Shown: positions 42,992-51,428, numbered from the stretch's first letter. The stretch: DNA of 64,000 nt from Rhizobium indicum (GCF_005862305.2 NZ_CP054021.1:1984001-2048000); one strand, 5' to 3'. A program made the numbers and translations. Notes: generated by a model not told the origin, from the sequence alone.

Positions 42992-43729
42992 CTAACCCGG
43001 CGAGACGTCAGGCCCACCGGCGGCTCTTTGAATTAAGCGGGCAACCACTTCAGTGCGGTTCTGCGCCTGCAACTTGCGCATTATGTGTTGCAAATGCATC
43101 TTCACTGTATGCCCCGACAAATTGAGTTTTCCTGCAATCACCTTATTTGAACAGCCGCATTGCAACTCTGCGAGGACATCCGCTTCCCGGGGAGTGAAAT
43201 CAGCGATCGCCAAGTACTGCGTCCTATCATCCAAGCTCTTTTCGGCTTCATTTCTGGCCGGACTATGCTCGTTTGAGCCGTTTGTACCAGCTCCCAATAG
43301 CTGCGGGAAAAATGTTCCTCCGGCCAGAACGAGACGAAGACCGGCAAGAGCAATGTCAATGGGAAGTGAAGTCGAGAATAAGCCGCGGATGCCCATCTTG
43401 AGTGCCTGACGGGCTATGATGGCGTCATCCGTACCTGAGAGCAACGTGACAGGAGCCTCAGGAAAACGTGCAGCAATCGCCGCGAGATCATCACGCAGGC
43501 TGGTGCTCTCAACACTTCTGCCAGCCAGGCCCAATACAATCAAACGCACCTCTGCTCCAAGAGCACTATCGAGACTCTCGGTTGAGATCAAATCTATAAC
43601 GTTCCACCCGGCGAGTTCACGCTCAAGAAGCTTCACCACGGTGGTGCGCGCCAATGTAGAATTCTCGATGATGATCACAGTTGGTGCATTGCGCCCGATA
43701 CGGCGCCTAGTTCCAGTAATGTCGGACAC
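42992..43729 (-). CDS. LuxR/NarL-type regulator with degenerate receiver
   Basis: 245 residues from the GTG at 43729 (GGGGAG seven bases upstream; an in-frame TTG at 43756 would add nine). The C-terminal GerE helix-turn-helix is intact: FTPREADVLAELQCGCSNKVIAGKLNLSGHTVKMHLQHIMRKL. The N-terminal receiver-like domain (VIIIENSTLARTTVVKLLE) lacks the phospho-acceptor: the strand-3 position reads LIVLGLAG where an Asp is expected, and the strand-5 Lys is also missing. So it is probably phosphorylation-independent. It may control the nearby secretion locus, though this is only positional. Confidence 0.88.
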   Translation of the reverse strand: MSDITGTRRRIGRNAPTVIIIENSTLARTTVVKLLERELAGWNVIDLISTESLDSALGAEVRLIVLGLAGRSVESTSLRDDLAAIAARFPEAPVTLLSGTDDAIIARQALKMGIRGLFSTSLPIDIALAGLRLVLAGGTFFPQLLGAGTNGSNEHSPARNEAEKSLDDRTQYLAIADFTPREADVLAELQCGCSNKVIAGKLNLSGHTVKMHLQHIMRKLQAQNRTEVVARLIQRAAGGPDVSPG

Positions 43730-44568
43730 TTGCGTGCTCCCCACGAATATTTGCAACGCAACAGCTATTCATATTATTCCTGTTCTCACTACATGTCATG
43801 AGAAAAAGTGAGTGTATTTCGGATATTAATAGTCTGACCTCTCATGATAATTCTTATAGTTTATAAGATATCAACGATAGATAACTGGGCTTGCAGAGCA
43901 CATTGAAGAGATTTTTCATGAATTCCTGCTGGTTCGACTTGTCGCTGCAGACTTTCCAGCTTCGCCGAATTCACGTACGGCAAGCGCGTCAACAAAGCTT
44001 TCAAAGGCACTGAAAAGGCAACCGATCTGCTACAGACCCATTTCGGAAAGCGCCATTGGATATAACGAGTTGCCGATCGGCTCGGCTTTGTTTCCATATC
44101 TCAATTCAAAGCAGTCGCAGACCCGACAGCAAAAAAGCCTGAGATCGCTGACTACCCGTTATGATTAGTGAAACTGTGCTCTAATGACGCATTAATACCA
44201 GTTAGCATTGTTCTCCCGCAGACAGCACTGCGCCGGCACCGACCGATAGCGGCCGGAGGTCACGGCCCCTGGCGGCCGAAATCGGCGACAATGCGGATGA
44301 GGTCATGGTGGAATGTTCAGTTCTGAGTGAGCCGACCGTTGCGTGCCATGTCGGCCCAAAAGACGAGAGCCCGGCGGAGGAAGCGTTCAACATATGGCCT
44401 GATAATGGCACAAAGAACGGTTTCGTGCGGTTGAGCCTCCGCAATGCAAGTGGGGAGGCTATTCGCTAGAGCAATTCCAGCAAAAGTGCATTGCGGTTTT
44501 TGCGTCCGGAATTACGTGGAAACAAAGAGATAGAGCATTTCCGTGCTTCGAAGAAAAATGGAAAGGCT
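43730..44568. other. gene-poor stretch with weak frames and a repeat
   Basis: 839 bases without a convincing gene. Two short plus-strand frames look protein-like: about 43951-44067 (ending FGKRHWI) and 44305-44469 (54 codons, ending NASGEAIR, with GATGAGG upstream). Both lack recognisable families and may be relics. The right end contains the repeat at 44468-44545. Confidence 0.4.
44468..44545. repeat. rhizobial-type intergenic repeat (AGAGCAATTCCAG family)
   Basis: Begins AGAGCAATTCCAGCAAAAG and contains the palindromic pair AATTCC / GGAATT, then AACAAAGAGATAGAGC. From memory this closely resembles an intergenic repeat scattered through Rhizobium genomes. It lies just past the stop of the glycine-rich protein gene. 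Confidence 0.55.
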
Positions 44569-44571
44569 CTA
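44531..44571 (-). terminator. inverted repeat at the end of the glycine-rich protein gene
   Basis: TAGAGCATTTCC (44531-44542) pairs with GGAAAGGCTCTA (44560-44571) with one mismatch; the stop codon is inside the right arm. It can act as a terminator for the minus-strand gene. TAGAGCCTTTCC is also the tip of the 34-bp repeats at 45845 and 46086. Confidence 0.45.
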
Positions 44572-45657
44572 GCCATGCATGAAGCTCAGAATGTCGTCTA
44601 CGAGAGCCGAATGGGCATCCGTGAGGTTACCGTCTCCACCGTGGCCCGCGATGCCGGCCAACTGAAGCGCTTGCTGATCATAGAGAACATGATCGGTCTG
44701 TTGGGCATCCGCCGTCCCGCCGGCGGGAACGGCAATGTTGATGGGATGGAAATAGCCGAAATTGACGTCTACCATGCTGCCGGTTGACGATCCGTCCCCA
44801 CCGCCGCCACCTGCGTGATTGCCGGTATAAATCGTATCTGACGACAAGTTGAAGCCACCGCCATTGCCGCCGATGCCTGCGATCTGCACAGTGCCCTGAT
44901 CGAAAATGACATTGTTTGTCTGATGAGCCTCTGCGGAGCCGCCTGCGGCGCCGATGGCGATGTTGATCGGTGAAAAGATGGCAATACTCACATCGACCAT
45001 GCTGCCGACGAAATATCCATCGCCGCCATGGCCCGCATAAAAGTCGCCGGTCAATGTGAGCGCAGTTCCCGGGCTCATCGAAGTGCCGTGGCTCGCGACG
45101 TTATGGTCTCCGCCCGAGCCGCCCATGCCGCCGATCTGGGTTGCGCCCTGCAGGAACAGTGCGTTGTTCGATTGCTCAGCGTGAGCCGTCGCGCCAGGGC
45201 CTGCAGCCACGGCAGTATTCACGGGGGCAAACAGCGCGACTTCGGCGCTGACGAGTCCACCGTAGAAAAGCCCATTGCCCCCGCTGCCGGCATGATTGGC
45301 GCCATCGCCGCTACCGATGGCAACATTGCCGCTTCCGCCATTCCCGCCTATCCCCGCCATTTCGGTGGGATGCTGATTGATGAGCGCGTCGTTGCCCTGG
45401 AAGGCGTCTGCACCGGAATGAGGTCCCGCAATGGCGGCATTGGACGGCGTGAAGACGGCCAGTGCGTTGCTGCTGATCACGCCTTCGCTGATCCCGTCAC
45501 CACCGCTGCCGGCTGAATTATGGCTCTGACCGGAAGCGACATCCAATGGAAGCCAAGTCGGCACCAGCGCCAGATGCCCCGCGGCCACGTTGGAGGCGAG
45601 GTGTTGATCGCTGCCCGTCTTGGGCAGGTCTTCCAATGAGGGACGAGTTTCCGCCAT
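44569..45657 (-). CDS. glycine-rich repeat protein, predicted type I secretion substrate
   Basis: 362 residues from the ATG at 45657 (GGAGA upstream). After about 45 residues it consists of four imperfect repeats of about 70-85 residues with the plan AGxGGDG-x3-G-x2-V-x4-AxFxPxNxAxxAG-...-AxAxQxNN-x4-Q-x3-QxAGIGGNGGxxN. No N-terminal signal peptide; the C-terminus is short and amphipathic (ALVDDILSFMHG). There are no canonical RTX nonapeptides. A second protein with the same GIGGNGG/GGDG language plus an ABC exporter and HlyD gene lie across the intergenic region, so type I export is likely. Role (adhesion, biofilm, matrix) is speculation. Confidence 0.75.
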   Translation of the reverse strand: MAETRPSLEDLPKTGSDQHLASNVAAGHLALVPTWLPLDVASGQSHNSAGSGGDGISEGVISSNALAVFTPSNAAIAGPHSGADAFQGNDALINQHPTEMAGIGGNGGSGNVAIGSGDGANHAGSGGNGLFYGGLVSAEVALFAPVNTAVAAGPGATAHAEQSNNALFLQGATQIGGMGGSGGDHNVASHGTSMSPGTALTLTGDFYAGHGGDGYFVGSMVDVSIAIFSPINIAIGAAGGSAEAHQTNNVIFDQGTVQIAGIGGNGGGFNLSSDTIYTGNHAGGGGGDGSSTGSMVDVNFGYFHPINIAVPAGGTADAQQTDHVLYDQQALQLAGIAGHGGDGNLTDAHSALVDDILSFMHG

Positions 45658-46403
45658 TACCGTCTCCATTCGCCGGCGACTGCACGTCCACCGAGCATGC
45701 GGCGCTTTGCAGCCTGAATTGTTCAGGCATTGTGCATCTGAACGTGGGAAAAGCAGAGCCTGCAATTCGTCTACATCCTGTCGGCTAGTGCTGTAGCCAT
45801 TTGGCTGTCATGGCCGCAGCGCCCGTTGTGCGAGTTTGCGAGCATTAGAGCCTTTCCGGGTTAGATTGCAGCATTCTGTTGGCTCAAACGGAGTCGGATG
45901 GTCGACCGGCCGGCGCGCGTCGTAGCCCAGCTCTACGGCCAAGCCGGCCGGTCGATCAGCCGGCCCGTTTCAGCCAACCCGAAGGGCCGGGCATCTTTCC
46001 GCCAGGATCAAAGGCGATCGGCTCGGACGTACCAAGGGGTATGCCCTTCGCCAATCGCCTTTGCCCTGACGAAAATCTGCTCCGGCAGAATGCTGCAATC
46101 TAACCCGGAAAGGCTCTAAATCTGCCTATGGATCAGAGGCCCTGATGTCGCTTCGACGAGGTCGCAGACACGATCGACCATGCCACCCTGCACCAAATCA
46201 ATAAGTACTGATCCAAATAACGCTCCGCCATTTCCAAGTATACGCCCAAATGAATGTCACCGAATATCTAGATAGGCCACAGATTAAATCGCAGGCAATA
46301 TTCGCCTGCGGTTGTATTGGCTGCGGTGACATGCTGGAAATGCACGCCGTAGGGGGACGCCGTAGAACGAACACGGATGAAACCAAGTAAAGGAGTGACA
46401 TCA
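45658..46403. promoter_or_regulatory. divergent intergenic region between the two glycine-rich genes
   Basis: 746 bases with no credible gene. It contains the 275-base inverted-repeat element at 45845-46119. The promoters of both glycine-rich genes must lie here, but no clear -35/-10 pair was identified. A run of imperfect AT-rich sequence at 46195-46310 separates the element from the right-hand gene. Confidence 0.45.
45845..46119. mobile_element. MITE-like element with 34-bp perfect terminal inverted repeats
   Basis: Bases 45845-45878 (starting TTAGAGCCTTTCCGGG) are the exact reverse complement of 46086-46119. Inside are further inverted pairs: TCGACCGGCCGGC (45902-45914) with 45943-45955, CAAAGGCGAT (46009-46018) with 46054-46063, and AAGGG/CCCTT within that loop. 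No open frame of note. Size and structure fit a non-autonomous miniature element or a rhizobial mosaic palindromic repeat. Target-site duplications were not obvious. Confidence 0.6.
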
Positions 46404-46979
46404 ATGCCTATTCCACAAATATCCGACACGATTCATCTCAACAACCCGGATGCGGGTGACGCGAATGCCGGCAACGGCGGTGATGGCCACAACGATGGGA
46501 ACATCAACTACAACCCGGTTGCCTATGTAAACCCCGTGCAAACGGTCTACGGGGCAACGACCGATCTGCACAATGGCGATCACGTTTGGCAGAAGGCAGG
46601 TTGGGACGCCGGCAGTGGCGGAGACGGTGGCTTTGCTCAGGCCAAGAACGGCTTCCTGGCGGCGGTCACGAACAGCGGCGACGGCGGCGCGGGGGGAGAT
46701 TCAAACTCCAACGGCAGCCAAGGAAACTCGAGCGGCGGCGACACGGCTACCGTGAATGCGGCTACGACCGCGACACAATATACGCAGCTTGTGGCCGATC
46801 AGCATGCCACCATCCTCGCAGGTGTCGGCGGCAACGGCGGCAACGGGAACAACGCTCTGGGCGGCGATATCTCGTCAGCTCTGGTGCACACGGATCCCGA
46901 AACGACGACGGTGAACAATTCTCTCGATCACTTCATAAACGCCTTCGGCCATATCGACGTCGACCATCTCGGCTCCTGA
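46404..46979 (+). CDS. second glycine-rich protein, predicted type I secretion substrate
   Basis: 191 residues from the ATG at 46404 (AAGGAG nine bases upstream). Rich in Gly, Asn, Asp and Ala: AGNGGDGHNDGNINYNP near the start, GGDGGFAQAKNGFLAAV in the middle, and ATILAGVGGNGGNGNNALGGD, which matches the AGIGGNGG unit of the larger protein encoded divergently. No Sec signal and almost no Cys. The C-terminus (FINAFGHIDVDHLGS) could carry the type I signal. A strong hairpin separates it from the ABC exporter gene 103 bases downstream, suggesting higher expression of the substrate. Confidence 0.75.
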   Translation: MPIPQISDTIHLNNPDAGDANAGNGGDGHNDGNINYNPVAYVNPVQTVYGATTDLHNGDHVWQKAGWDAGSGGDGGFAQAKNGFLAAVTNSGDGGAGGDSNSNGSQGNSSGGDTATVNAATTATQYTQLVADQHATILAGVGGNGGNGNNALGGDISSALVHTDPETTTVNNSLDHFINAFGHIDVDHLGS

Positions 46980-46990
46980 ACTCTGACTCT

Positions 46991-47020
46991 GAGGGTCGCC
47001 GGTTTCGGCTGGCGACCCTC
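46991..47020 (+). terminator. intercistronic hairpin between substrate and exporter genes
   Basis: GAGGGTCGCC (46991-47000) and GGCGACCCTC (47011-47020) form a perfect 10-bp GC-rich stem with a 10-base loop, 11 bases after the glycine-rich gene. Only CTGAATTG follows, with no T-run, so it probably attenuates or protects the upstream message. Confidence 0.65.
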
Positions 47021-47082
47021 CTGAATTGCTGAATCAGCACGCAGCCTCTTCTTGTCAGAATCAAGTGCAGCGAGATCTGATA

Positions 47083-48798
47083 ATGACAACGATTTCCATA
47101 AAGCCACCGCGCCCGCCGACACAGCTTGTTGTTGCGCTCAGGGCTTGTGCCGGAGCCTTCGGGTTGGTCTTCCTCTATAGCTGCGGCTACAATCTCTTTC
47201 TTCTCGCGCCTTCCATCTATCTCCTGCAGATCTATGACAGGGTCCTGTCGAGCCGAAGCGCTGACACGCTGCTGATGCTGACGATGATCATCGCCATCGG
47301 CGTGATGGTCGGGTCCACGCTGGATATCGTGCGCAGAGCAGCTCTTTCGCGCATCGGCAGTTGGCTGGACCACAGGCTACGGCCCATGGTGCTCACCTCA
47401 TCGTTCGAATATGCCGCTCGCGCCGATACGGGAGCCGCCACGGAATGTTACAGGGACCTGGCCGCACTACGCCAGTTCCTCGATTCACCGGCTAGCTCGC
47501 TCTTTTTTGACGTTCCCTGGGCACCCGTATTCCTGTTCCTGCTCTTTCTCGTTCATCCGCTGCTTGGGACCATCGGTCTTCTGAGCGCGCTTGCACTTCT
47601 GCTGTTTGCGTTCCTGACGGAACTGGCGACGCGAGAGCCGCTTGCCTACGCCAATCTTGCCCTTTCGAGGAGCTATATCCGATTTGCGACCGCCCTCAAA
47701 AACATCGAGGTCATCAGGGCGATGGGCATGCAGGATGGCGCGGCGCTGATCGTCTATCGCGATGCGGAAATGGCAAGAAGGGCACAGGACATCGCGATGC
47801 ATCGGACGGAGATCATTCTTGGTTTCTCCAAATCGATCCGCACACTCGCGCAGATCCTCATGATGGGATCCGCGACATGGCTAGTGCTCGTAAACAATGG
47901 CAGTCCCGGGATCATCTTCGTTGCGAGCCTGCTGCTCGGGCGCGGGCTCGCACCGATCGAGGGCGCAATAGGGGCATGGCGCTCCTTTACGTTTGCGCGC
48001 AATGCCTTCAATCGCTTGAACAAAATGCTGATATCAGTTGCATCGGATTGCGATGCCCGAATGGTGCCGCTGCCGGAACCCAATGGCCTCGTTCTCGATA
48101 ATGTCAGCTATATCAAGCCATTCGCTGATCGGCCGATATTGACTGATATCACCTTGCGCCTCGCCCCCGGCGATTGCATAGCGCTCATCGGTCCTTCGGG
48201 ATCGGGAAAATCAACACTCGGTCGCGTCATGGCAGGCGTTGTGCCAGCAACGCGCGGATATGCTCTTCTCGGTGGGGTCGATATCTCGGCTCTGCGCCTT
48301 TGTGGGGGGACCTGCCACGTCGGATACCTGCCGCAGGACATCGAACTCTTCGGCGGAGCGATCAAGGATGTGATCGGCCGGCTGGACGGAGGAGATCCCG
48401 GCAAAGCGATCGACGCCGCGAAGCTGGTTGGGTTGCACGAAGCGATCATGCGGCTGCCGCAGGGTTACGAGACCGATATCGGTGAAGGTGGCAACCTGCT
48501 CCTTCGAGCTCAGCGCCAACAGCTGGGACTGGCCCGGGCGGCCTATGGAAATCCGTCTCTGATCGTTCTCGACGATCCGAATTCGAGCCTGGATTATGAC
48601 GGCGAACGCATGCTGTTTGCGGCAATCGAGCGCATGAAATCCAGGGGGATGACCGTCGTTATCATAACGCACCGGATGGGGATCCTGCCGGTCACCAACA
48701 AGATTGCCATCATGCGTAACGGGACGGTGGCTGCCTTCGGCGACAGCGAACGGATTTATGAAACTTATCTTCAACCACCGTCTCGAACAGGAACATAG
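47083..48798 (+). CDS. type I secretion ABC exporter (PrtD/LapB type), variant signature
   Basis: 571 residues from the ATG at 47083. Membrane domain with about six hydrophobic segments (SCGYNLFLLAPSIYLLQIYDRVLSSRS is the PrtD-type opening), then an ATPase domain. Walker A is GPSGSGKST and the H-loop ITHRMG is normal. The signature motif, usually LSGGQRQR, reads LLRAQRQQ, and Walker B is LIVLDDPNSSLD, with Asp replacing the catalytic Glu. It would export the adjacent glycine-rich proteins with the HlyD protein; the TolC partner must be elsewhere. The substitutions suggest slow or altered ATP turnover. Confidence 0.9.
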   Translation: MTTISIKPPRPPTQLVVALRACAGAFGLVFLYSCGYNLFLLAPSIYLLQIYDRVLSSRSADTLLMLTMIIAIGVMVGSTLDIVRRAALSRIGSWLDHRLRPMVLTSSFEYAARADTGAATECYRDLAALRQFLDSPASSLFFDVPWAPVFLFLLFLVHPLLGTIGLLSALALLLFAFLTELATREPLAYANLALSRSYIRFATALKNIEVIRAMGMQDGAALIVYRDAEMARRAQDIAMHRTEIILGFSKSIRTLAQILMMGSATWLVLVNNGSPGIIFVASLLLGRGLAPIEGAIGAWRSFTFARNAFNRLNKMLISVASDCDARMVPLPEPNGLVLDNVSYIKPFADRPILTDITLRLAPGDCIALIGPSGSGKSTLGRVMAGVVPATRGYALLGGVDISALRLCGGTCHVGYLPQDIELFGGAIKDVIGRLDGGDPGKAIDAAKLVGLHEAIMRLPQGYETDIGEGGNLLLRAQRQQLGLARAAYGNPSLIVLDDPNSSLDYDGERMLFAAIERMKSRGMTVVIITHRMGILPVTNKIAIMRNGTVAAFGDSERIYETYLQPPSRTGT

Positions 48799-48812
48799 GG
48801 AGAAACGCGGCC

Positions 48813-50237
48813 ATGGCCCTTGTTCAACTGGATGCAACGCCGACGAAATTTTCGAATTCGCCGAGGACGGGTCGGCGGTTGGTCAAGCAACAGACGACCT
48901 ATTTGCCGGTGATCGAGTCGAAACAGCGCGGACCCGCGCCCCCCTCGCCGATGCCGGGGCTCAGAGGCGTTGTTTGGACAGGCAACCTGTTGATCCTGGT
49001 TTTCATAGTCGGATTGGGAATCTGGTCTGTCCTGGCGCCGCTGAAAAGCGCTGCAATTGCATCGGGCGTTATCGAACCGGAGTCCAGCCGCAAGACCATT
49101 CAGCATCTGGAAGGTGGAATTGTCCGACGGATACTCGTTAAAAACGGCGATGCGGTCATGGCCGGACAGATCGTGATAGAACTCGACGACACGAAGTCTC
49201 GCTCGGAGCGCGACAGCATTCAAGGGCAACTTTGGGACGCCGAAGGAAGCCGCGCCCGCCTGCTTGCGGAGCAGACGGGCGGCGACCATATCGCCTATCC
49301 TGAGGACCTCAGGTCAGCCATGGACAGATATCCTTCGGTCAGCGCGATTCTGATCGGGCAACAGAAAATCTTCGAAGCCCGTCGCCGCGTCATGCAGGCG
49401 GAAATTCAGATCGCCAATGAAAAAATCGCGCAGGTGCGGCAGGAAATCGTCGGACTTGGCGCACAGAAGGCAGCACTGGCCGACAGAGCGACAATCTCGA
49501 GCCAAGAACTGGATCAGGTTACGATCCTCAGCGCCAAAGGACTGGAAAGAAGGAGCAGACTTCTCAACCTCCAGCGGGAAAAAGCAGACCTCGATGGCCA
49601 GCAGGGTCAAGTAGAGGCACAGATCTCTCGCGCCTACCAAGTGATCAGCGGCTCACAGGCCGATCTCGCAAAGCTTGAGAGCGACCGGTTGAGCGAAGTC
49701 GCCCAAGGCATGCGCGATACGGAAAGCCGGATCATGCAGCTGCGCGAGCGCTTGCGGGCGATCGACGACCAACTCGCAAGGACCGACATCCGCGCTCCCG
49801 ACGATGGAACAATCATGAATCTGCGCGTCCACACATCAGGTGGCGTGATCGGCGCCGGTGAACCGCTCGTCGATCTTCTGCCACGCTCCGATCGCCTTGT
49901 CGTGTCTGCCCACGTCAGACCGGAAGACATCAACCTCGTTCATGCGGGGCTCGAGGCACAGGTCCACCTCCTTCCCTACAATCAGCGGCGCGTTCCACTC
50001 CTGAAAGGTCGGGTCGAGTATGTTTCAGCGGACCGTCTCATCGATACGCAGAGCGGCCAGCCCTACTTTGCCGCGACGATCCGTGTAACGGACGAGCGAT
50101 TGGCGAAAATGAGTGATGTCGAACTGGTCGCGGGCATGCCCGCGCAGACACTGATCGAAACAGGCAAAAGCAGCGTGGCGCTCTATGCTGTCAGACCACT
50201 TCTCGACAGTTTCAACAGAGCATTTCGTGAGGACTGA
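48813..50237 (+). CDS. type I secretion membrane-fusion protein (HlyD/PrtE family)
   Basis: 474 residues. A 50-residue cytoplasmic N-terminus, one membrane helix (LLILVFIVGLGIWSVLAPL), then GVIEPESSRKTIQHLEGGIVRRILVKNGDAVMAGQIVIELD, the biotinyl-lipoyl half-motif with the HlyD hallmark. A long coiled coil follows (about residues 165-315), then TDIRAPDDGTIMNLRVHT and the beta-barrel AHVRPEDINLVHAGLEAQVHL. It bridges the ABC exporter to an outer-membrane TolC. It starts 14 bases after the exporter stop (GGGAGAA upstream). Confidence 0.93.
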   Translation: MALVQLDATPTKFSNSPRTGRRLVKQQTTYLPVIESKQRGPAPPSPMPGLRGVVWTGNLLILVFIVGLGIWSVLAPLKSAAIASGVIEPESSRKTIQHLEGGIVRRILVKNGDAVMAGQIVIELDDTKSRSERDSIQGQLWDAEGSRARLLAEQTGGDHIAYPEDLRSAMDRYPSVSAILIGQQKIFEARRRVMQAEIQIANEKIAQVRQEIVGLGAQKAALADRATISSQELDQVTILSAKGLERRSRLLNLQREKADLDGQQGQVEAQISRAYQVISGSQADLAKLESDRLSEVAQGMRDTESRIMQLRERLRAIDDQLARTDIRAPDDGTIMNLRVHTSGGVIGAGEPLVDLLPRSDRLVVSAHVRPEDINLVHAGLEAQVHLLPYNQRRVPLLKGRVEYVSADRLIDTQSGQPYFAATIRVTDERLAKMSDVELVAGMPAQTLIETGKSSVALYAVRPLLDSFNRAFRED

Positions 50238-50244
50238 AGCGGTG

Positions 50245-50523
50245 ATGGGCAAGAGAAAATTCGACAACGACCAGATTACGGGCATTCTGAAGGAGCATCA
50301 AGCCGGAGTGACGGTGGCAGATGTTTGCCACAGGTACGGTATCAGCGAGCCGACTTTCTATCGGTGGCAATCCTTGCAGTTCGGAAATGTCGGTCTCCAT
50401 GCCAAAAGATTGAGAGCACTGGAGGAAGAGAACCAGAAGCTCAAAAAGCTTTTGGCCGAATCCATGCTCTCGGCGGCAACACTGAGCGAGATGCTGGCGA
50501 AGACATCGAAAGGGCGAAACTAA
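50245..50523 (+). CDS. orphan IS3-type OrfA (HTH transposase subunit)
   Basis: 92 residues starting eight bases after the hlyD stop. FDNDQITGILKEHQAGVTVADVCHRYGISEPTFYRWQS is the HTH_Tnp_1 domain, and RLRALEEENQKLKKLLAESML the leucine zipper of IS3/IS911 OrfA. No OrfB follows: after the stop no DDE-type integrase frame is seen, and no inverted-repeat ends were found. It is either the remnant of an IS insertion or a domesticated DNA-binding protein carried by the secretion operon. Confidence 0.8.
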   Translation: MGKRKFDNDQITGILKEHQAGVTVADVCHRYGISEPTFYRWQSLQFGNVGLHAKRLRALEEENQKLKKLLAESMLSAATLSEMLAKTSKGRN

Positions 50524-50678
50524 CCTCTGTCAGGGGTTTGTTGGCCGCCTTCTGGCCCCGCATATCGGGCGCGCGGCATCATATTTTGACGAGGGAGCCT
50601 CCCCAAATGGGGCAAAGGGATCCGGCTCGAAAAGTACCAAGCTCCATCACAACGTGGCCGCCTTGGGATGCGTATGCA

Positions 50679-51026
50679 TCAAGCCACATCGTCAAGGTCG
50701 ACGTCCAGCGCGCTGGCGATCGACCTGAGTGCGTCCAGGGAGCCCTCCTTCTTTCCGGTCTCGATTTCGGAAAGATAGGGCTGGGAGAGTCCGGACTTTT
50801 CAGCCAGCTCCTTGATGCTCATACCGCGATGCTTACGGAACACCCGGACAGGATCTTCGCCGGCAATCAGCGCCTTGACGACGTCTTCAGGCCAGGTCTC
50901 TTCACCAGCGTCGATACGCGCCTTTGCGGCGCGCGCCTCGCTGATGTCGACAAGGTCCTGATAGTCGTCTTCGGAAAGCAGCACGTACCCCTTGCCGTCG
51001 ATGGTCAGTTTCTGGATTTCACCCAT
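50679..51026 (-). CDS. XRE-family antitoxin
   Basis: 115 residues. C-terminal helix-turn-helix: FRKHRGMSIKELAEKSGLSQPYLSEIETGKKEGSLDALRSIASAL. The N-terminal 45 residues (IQKLTIDGKGYVLLSEDDYQDLVDISEARAAKARIDAGEE) look like the toxin-binding part found in Phd/YefM-like antitoxins. It begins eight bases after the RelE-type toxin gene, so it forms a toxin-first module of HigBA order and probably represses its own promoter. Confidence 0.87.
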   Translation of the reverse strand: MGEIQKLTIDGKGYVLLSEDDYQDLVDISEARAAKARIDAGEETWPEDVVKALIAGEDPVRVFRKHRGMSIKELAEKSGLSQPYLSEIETGKKEGSLDALRSIASALDVDLDDVA

Positions 51027-51034
51027 GGTGGTTC

Positions 51035-51280
51035 CTATTCGTTATAGATGTCGCCGCGTGGGCCGGCCTTGATGATGAGGACCTGCATGGTCTGATCGTC
51101 GATGATGACACGGTCCTGCCCGACACGAATTCGAAAAAAATCGCTGCCTTGCAGCTTCTTGAGATCGACCGTCTCGCCGTTGGCGAAGGCTTCGACCCTG
51201 GCGACGATCGCCGCGGCGCGCTTCGGCTGCATCTTGCGGAGTGCCTTCGTGGCGGCCTTGCTGTAGGCGATCTTTTTCAT
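51035..51280 (-). CDS. RelE/ParE-family toxin
   Basis: 81 residues from the ATG at 51280; upstream in-frame codons run toward the tRNA gene and lack a ribosome site. AYSKAATKALRKMQPKRAAAIVARVEAFA is the two-helix start, followed by LKKLQGSDFFRIRVGQDRVIIDD, the RelE core with basic residues for ribosome-bound mRNA cleavage. It pairs with the XRE antitoxin gene eight bases downstream. The module lies beside tRNA-Phe, a common site for accessory DNA. Confidence 0.87.
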   Translation of the reverse strand: MKKIAYSKAATKALRKMQPKRAAAIVARVEAFANGETVDLKKLQGSDFFRIRVGQDRVIIDDQTMQVLIIKAGPRGDIYNE

Positions 51281-51428
51281 GGGTAAATATAGCTGAAAGC
51301 GAATTATTTCGCAACAATAATATTGCCAACGGCGATACTTGCGAAATTCTGCAGGTTCTTTCGATCGGATGCCCGCACGCATCGATGATGCGGATATAAA
51401 AATACAATGAAAACAAGATTGATAGCAG

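Noticed and set aside
44305..44469. 54-codon plus-strand frame with a modest ribosome site
   Set aside because: No homologue recognised and isolated among relics; not strong enough to call as a gene.
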